A DNA stretch of 64,000 bases from Sva-07 sp963828415 (lineage in GTDB: Bacteria > Actinomycetota > Acidimicrobiia > Acidimicrobiales > Ilumatobacteraceae), in assembly GCA_963828415.1 (NCBI GenBank), contig CAWHEI010000002.1, positions 124,001-188,000 of the forward strand, written 5' to 3'. The notes beneath the pieces are model-generated. The model did no database searches. It had not been told where the DNA came from and was given only the letters and a program-made list of their open reading frames with translations. Below, piece after piece: positions 60,886-64,000 of this stretch (position 1 is its first letter; every line of letters starts with the position of its first letter). Both the position numbers and the translations under genes were made by a program.

Positions 60886-62246
60886 GCGTGCGCAGTGAGA
60901 TCGATGCGGACGACGATCGAGCCAACGACGACCCAACTCATCTGCACCCGAATCATCTGCAGTGGTTGCGGACGAACTGGCCGATCGACCGCCACCAGTG
61001 GGTGCTGCTCGGCGTGGCGCTCGTAGGCACGGTCGGGGTGTTCGTCGTCGTCGGGCTGTTGATGACCGACGTCGCTGCCCCCAACTTCATCACCCGCTTC
61101 GACCAGGATCTCGCAGAGAGGCTTGCGTCGAACCGCACCTCGTTCCAGGACGAACTCGCCCATTGGGGCTCGTTCATCGCGTCCACCCCGATGAAGATCG
61201 GCATCACTGCGCTGGTCGCTGTGGTCGCGTTGGTGGTGTGGCGCCGTTGGCACGAGACAGTGTTCGTGGCGCTCACGCTCATCTTCGAAGCCTCCGCGTT
61301 CATCGTCGTCACCTACATCGTGTCACGGTCCCGCCCGGACGTTCCCCGCCTGGAGGACTCGCCGGTCAACTCCAGCTACCCGTCCGGCCACGTCGCCGCG
61401 GCGACGGTGTACGGAGCGTTCGTGGTGATTCTCTTCTGGCACACCAGGTCGATCTGGCTCCGGGCGTTCTCGATTGTGCTCGTGGCCGCCGTGATCGGCT
61501 TGGTCGGTTGGTCACGTCTGTACGGGGGCATGCACTACCTCAGCGACGTCGTCACCGGATTTCTGCTCGGCGTGTGGTCACTCATGCTGTACCTGTTCAT
61601 CATGGGACCACCGCACGACCGGCGCGAAGGCCAGCCGGCCGTCGACAGGTTTGCGCCGCCGCGGTCGGGGTTTGCCCGGACACGAATCGGGCACAACGTG
61701 GGTGGGCCCCGCGATCACTACTCACCAGCAAGCGGGGTCACCACCAATCCAACCAACACCAATCCAACCAACACCAATCCAACCAGCGAGGAGAACACCA
61801 TGTCGACCGACGCCAAGGTCACCAGGGATCTGATCGAGACCCTGAAGGACGGAGAACGCGGCTTCGCCGATGCGGCGGACAAGCTCCGCTCGTCCGAACG
61901 TTCGGATCTTGCCACCACCTTCCGCCGGTTCTCGACCGAACGAGCCCAGTTCGCCGCGGAACTGGAATCGATGGCAGCAGCCTATGGCGACGACATCGAC
62001 GAGTCCGGGTCGGCGGCCGCTGCAGTCCACCGAGGCTGGATGGCAGTCAAGGACGCGATCAGCGGATCGAGCCCCAGTGGAGTTCTCGATGCCGCAGAGC
62101 AGGGCGAGGACCACGCGGTCGCCGAGTACGACAAGGCCCTCGAGGAGGACATCTCCGCCGACCTGCGTGCGACCGTGACTCGCCAGCGAACTGCGGTGAA
62201 GGCGGCGCACGACGAGGTCCGTGGTCTTCGCGACGCAGTGAGTTGA
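60882..62246 (+). CDS. PAP2 phosphatase fused in frame to a DUF2383-like four-helix domain
   Basis: A single open frame of 454 residues. Residues 1-~245 form a PAP2 phosphatase with VSRSRPDVPRLED, SSYPSGHVAAATVYGAF and WSRLYGGMHYLSDVVTG. After a linker (PPRSGFARTRIGHNV and three TNPTN repeats) comes a ~150-residue ferritin-like four-helix domain of the DUF2383/PA2169 type. GTG 60882 overlaps the DUF1206 stop. No stop codon separates the two parts, although a strong internal ribosome site and ATG at 61800 may also yield the second domain alone. Confidence 0.8.
   Translation: MSVRSEIDADDDRANDDPTHLHPNHLQWLRTNWPIDRHQWVLLGVALVGTVGVFVVVGLLMTDVAAPNFITRFDQDLAERLASNRTSFQDELAHWGSFIASTPMKIGITALVAVVALVVWRRWHETVFVALTLIFEASAFIVVTYIVSRSRPDVPRLEDSPVNSSYPSGHVAAATVYGAFVVILFWHTRSIWLRAFSIVLVAAVIGLVGWSRLYGGMHYLSDVVTGFLLGVWSLMLYLFIMGPPHDRREGQPAVDRFAPPRSGFARTRIGHNVGGPRDHYSPASGVTTNPTNTNPTNTNPTSEENTMSTDAKVTRDLIETLKDGERGFADAADKLRSSERSDLATTFRRFSTERAQFAAELESMAAAYGDDIDESGSAAAAVHRGWMAVKDAISGSSPSGVLDAAEQGEDHAVAEYDKALEEDISADLRATVTRQRTAVKAAHDEVRGLRDAVS
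61742..61786 (+). repeat. Three tandem 15-bp in-frame repeats in the PAP2/DUF2383 linker
   Basis: Three copies of CACCAATCCAACCA(A/G) encode TNPTN units in the linker. The unit length, a multiple of three, keeps the fusion in frame, and copy-number change would only lengthen or shorten the linker. Confidence 0.9.
61800..62246 (+). CDS. Internal start: DUF2383/PA2169-type four-helix-bundle protein
   Basis: A 148-residue protein if translated from ATG 61800, which has GAGGAG 6 bases upstream. Helices: DLIETLKDGERGFADAADKL, ERSDLATTFRRFSTERAQFA, AELESMAAAYGDDIDE and AAVHRGWMAVKDAISG, then DAAEQGEDHAVAEYDKALEE. DUF2383 proteins are about this size and usually stand alone, so I list it separately from the fused frame. 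A stress-related role is known only by association. Confidence 0.6.
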   Translation: MSTDAKVTRDLIETLKDGERGFADAADKLRSSERSDLATTFRRFSTERAQFAAELESMAAAYGDDIDESGSAAAAVHRGWMAVKDAISGSSPSGVLDAAEQGEDHAVAEYDKALEEDISADLRATVTRQRTAVKAAHDEVRGLRDAVS

Positions 62247-62248
62247 CC

Positions 62249-63307
62249 GTGTCGTCGCCGGCGATCGCCGTGTTCGCGCCGGCGATGATGCTCGGGATCG
62301 AGCTTCATCGCACCGGCGACGGCGAGAGCGACGAGGTCCACCTCCACGCCGGCGGCCAGGGCTACTGGATCGCCCGAATGATCCAGGCCCTGGGCGTCGA
62401 CGCAATCCCTTGTGCGCCGGTGGGAGGGGAACCGGGCGACGCGCTGCGCTCGATCATCGCGGCAGATGGTTTCGACGCACGTCTGACGACGATGGTGAGT
62501 CCCAACTCGGTGGTGATCGAGGACCGACGCAACGGTGGCCGCCACGTCGTGGCGACGACCGAGCATCCGCAGCTCGGTCGCCACGACGTCGATGAGATCT
62601 ACAGCACCACCATCGGCGCTGCACTGTCGGCTGGCGTCTGTGTGCTTGCGGGGACCCAACTGGCGCCGATGTTCGACCCGGACGTCTTCCGCCGCCTGGT
62701 GACCGACCTGCGTCGGCACGGCGTGATTGTCGTCACCGATCTGTGTGGCGACTTGTTGCAGAAGGTCCTGGGCGTTGGCGTCGACGTCGTGAAACTCAGC
62801 CACGAAGAACTCGTGGCCGACGGTCTGGCCCGCAGCGGCTCACGTGAGGAGGTGATTCGAGCAATGCTCCGGCTGCGCACGGCCGGGGCCGGATCGGTCG
62901 TGGTGTCACGGCAGGACCGCAGCACCCTGGCGTGTGATGCCGACGGTTGCCTCGAAGTGCGCTCGCCGTCGCTCGAGGTGCTCGACGGTCGTGGGGGTGG
63001 CGACTCGATGACCGCGGCGTTGGCCGTCGGCGCGGCACGTGGGCTGGCGTTCGCCGATGCGCTGCGTCTCGCTGCCGCGGCAGGCGCCCTCAACGTGTCT
63101 CGCCATGGTCTGGGGACAGGACGACGCGACGCCATCGAAGATGTTGCGTCACGAGTCGAGGTGGTTCCGATCGCGAGTCGAGGTGCGACCGTCGGCGACC
63201 TCGATTCGATGACGAAGGCCGAGCTGTACGCGTTCGCAACTCGTCGCGGAGTACGAGGTCGTTCCCGGATGACTCGCGCAGAACTCGTCAGCGCACTGCG
63301 GACCTGA
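62249..63307 (+). CDS. PfkB-family sugar kinase with Rho_N/SAP-like C-terminal tail
   Basis: A 352-residue ribokinase-family protein. HLHAGGQGYWIARMIQALGV is the N-terminal substrate-binding glycine region. VVKLSHEELVADGL and LDGRGGGDSMTAALAVGAAR (anion hole and catalytic Asp, with GGGD in place of the usual GAGD) are the C-terminal signature. It ends with DLDSMTKAELYAFATRRGVR and GRSRMTRAELVSALRT, a ~35-residue Rho_N/SAP-type helix-extended-helix. Start GTG 62249, or TTG 62243 which overlaps the DUF2383 stop. Confidence 0.78.
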   Translation: MSSPAIAVFAPAMMLGIELHRTGDGESDEVHLHAGGQGYWIARMIQALGVDAIPCAPVGGEPGDALRSIIAADGFDARLTTMVSPNSVVIEDRRNGGRHVVATTEHPQLGRHDVDEIYSTTIGAALSAGVCVLAGTQLAPMFDPDVFRRLVTDLRRHGVIVVTDLCGDLLQKVLGVGVDVVKLSHEELVADGLARSGSREEVIRAMLRLRTAGAGSVVVSRQDRSTLACDADGCLEVRSPSLEVLDGRGGGDSMTAALAVGAARGLAFADALRLAAAAGALNVSRHGLGTGRRDAIEDVASRVEVVPIASRGATVGDLDSMTKAELYAFATRRGVRGRSRMTRAELVSALRT

Positions 63308-63326
63308 TCCGAGCTCGATGGGCACG

Positions 63327-63593
63327 TCAGTTGGCGGAATGAGCGGTGTCGGGTGCGATCGCTGAAGACACGGTGTCGCCGACGGTGTCGACTGCGTCTG
63401 CCACGCGACCCCCAGCGGTCGACATCACCTTCGACGCGTTGTCGTCGACCGCTTGGCCGACCTGCGTCTGCTTCACGCGACGAACGACGCCCGATGTGGC
63501 AGCCCGTGCTCGACGGCGTTGTTGTTCGCTCGAGTTCGTCGCCACGAAACCGCCGACGACGAGACCAGTGATGAGTCCGAAGAAGAATTTCAT
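63327..63593 (-). CDS. Small membrane-anchored stress-type protein (YtxH-like)
   Basis: An 88-residue protein with one N-terminal helix (FFFGLITGLVVGGFVATNSS), a basic stretch (EQQRRRARAATSGVVRRV), and an amphipathic tail DNASKVMSTAGGRVADAVDT. Plan resembles YtxH-type proteins. It is convergent with the PfkB gene and divergent from the permease. Confidence 0.65.
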   Translation of the reverse strand: MKFFFGLITGLVVGGFVATNSSEQQRRRARAATSGVVRRVKQTQVGQAVDDNASKVMSTAGGRVADAVDTVGDTVSSAIAPDTAHSAN

Positions 63594-63674
63594 GGGCCGT
63601 CGTTACCCCGCTGTGCCGCGTTCTACACCTGACGTTGTTTCCCCACGCCACCACGGGGGGAACGTCGTCGCATC

Positions 63675-64000
63675 GTGTCCGACAAGTTCCCGCTCGTATC
63701 GTCCGAAGACGGACCTGTCCCGACAGATTCGTGGTCGCGCAGTGCGGGCGTCGAGACCGTGCGCGTTGGTCTGGTTGCCGTCGCGGTGGTCGTCGTGCTG
63801 GCGCTGGTGGTTCGACTCGTGGACACAGCGGGTCTGGTGCTGCTCGCAGCGTCGCTTGCGTTCGTCTCGGAACCCCTGCGCGCTCGCCTCGCCGGAACCG
63901 TCGGACGCGCTGCGGCAGTCGTGATCACGGCAACGATCACCTACGCAGCAATCGTCGGGCTCGCGGCGCTGCTGTGGCGTGATCTGTCAGGTCAAGCCGA
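63675..64000 (+). CDS. AI-2E-family permease, 3' end outside window
   Basis: A frame open from GTG 63675 to the window end (108 residues). Two membrane helices, LVAVAVVVVLALVVRLVDTA and AAVVITATITYAAIVGLAAL, with LAFVSEPLRARLAGTVGRAA between them, match the N-terminus of AI-2E-family transporters (often annotated YhhT/PerM). The remaining ~250 residues lie outside. Confidence 0.6.
   Translation, partial: MSDKFPLVSSEDGPVPTDSWSRSAGVETVRVGLVAVAVVVVLALVVRLVDTAGLVLLAASLAFVSEPLRARLAGTVGRAAAVVITATITYAAIVGLAALLWRDLSGQA

Noticed and set aside
1..64000. tRNA, rRNA, CRISPR arrays, prophage or intact IS elements
   Set aside because: I saw no cloverleaf with conserved TTCGANTC-type arm, no rRNA sequence, no regular repeat-spacer array and no transposase or integrase coding frame.

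Overview
The window is GC-rich DNA (roughly two-thirds G+C) with tightly packed genes and many 4-base ATGA/GTGA start/stop overlaps. GTG starts are common and at least one promoter looks leaderless. The gene content is actinobacterial: F420-type LLM flavin enzymes, a fused CydD-CydC exporter, a seven-gene Mrp antiporter, OtsA, and an ECF sigma factor paired with an N-extended VOC protein. I infer a free-living actinobacterium, possibly of the Acidimicrobiia/Ilumatobacter type; no rRNA or other taxonomic marker is present to confirm this. I saw no tRNA, rRNA, CRISPR array, prophage or intact transposase.

Layout. 1-10.3 kb: mixed oxidoreductases (LLM enzyme cut by the window edge, VOC protein, geranylgeranyl-reductase-like FAD enzyme, sigma factor with VOC partner, CmcJ-like oxygenase, SDR, nitronate-monooxygenase-like enzyme, class III aminotransferase, D-2-hydroxyacid dehydrogenase). 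10.3-12.7 kb: HAD phosphatase, archaeal-style 2-phosphoglycerate kinase-like protein and a sigma-70 factor on the minus strand. 12.7-18.6 kb: mrpABCDEFG Na+/H+ antiporter, then a winged-helix regulator, otsA, a small lipoprotein, an SPFH protein and a membrane protein. 22.3-28.2 kb (minus): cytochrome bd oxidase cydA-cydB-cydDC. 28.5-33.3 kb: nifJ plus a dihydroorotate-dehydrogenase-like protein. 33.3-41.3 kb: M23 peptidase, cysteine-desulfurase-like enzyme, a frameshifted P-type ATPase and a PEP-utilising protein that lacks the ATP-grasp domain. 41.3-48.4 kb: a TetR-associated catabolic region (P450, two MaoC-type hot-dog proteins, two acyl-CoA-dehydrogenase-type flavoproteins, LLM enzyme, SDR) arranged divergently around a palindromic operator candidate. 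48.4-53.5 kb: papain-like hydrolase, second P450, adenosine deaminase behind a structured leader, an LLM gene remnant and a second class III aminotransferase. 53.5-58 kb (minus): a translationally coupled fasciclin lipoprotein/ABC exporter operon. 58-64 kb: a coupled PAP2/diacylglycerol-kinase/DUF1206/PAP2-DUF2383 operon, a PfkB kinase with a Rho_N-like tail, and the start of an AI-2E-family permease.

The intergenic DNA carries several families of palindromic elements. The clearest is a 52-bp palindrome with four same-length copies. A second element has two copies bracketing 3.6 kb in opposite orientation, and there are tandem or nested palindromes between convergent genes. Physiologically the window suggests an aerobe with microaerobic options (cytochrome bd, PFOR), sodium/pH homeostasis, compatible-solute or phosphoglycerate chemistry, lipid remodelling under stress, and breakdown of hydrophobic (steroid- or terpenoid-like) substrates.
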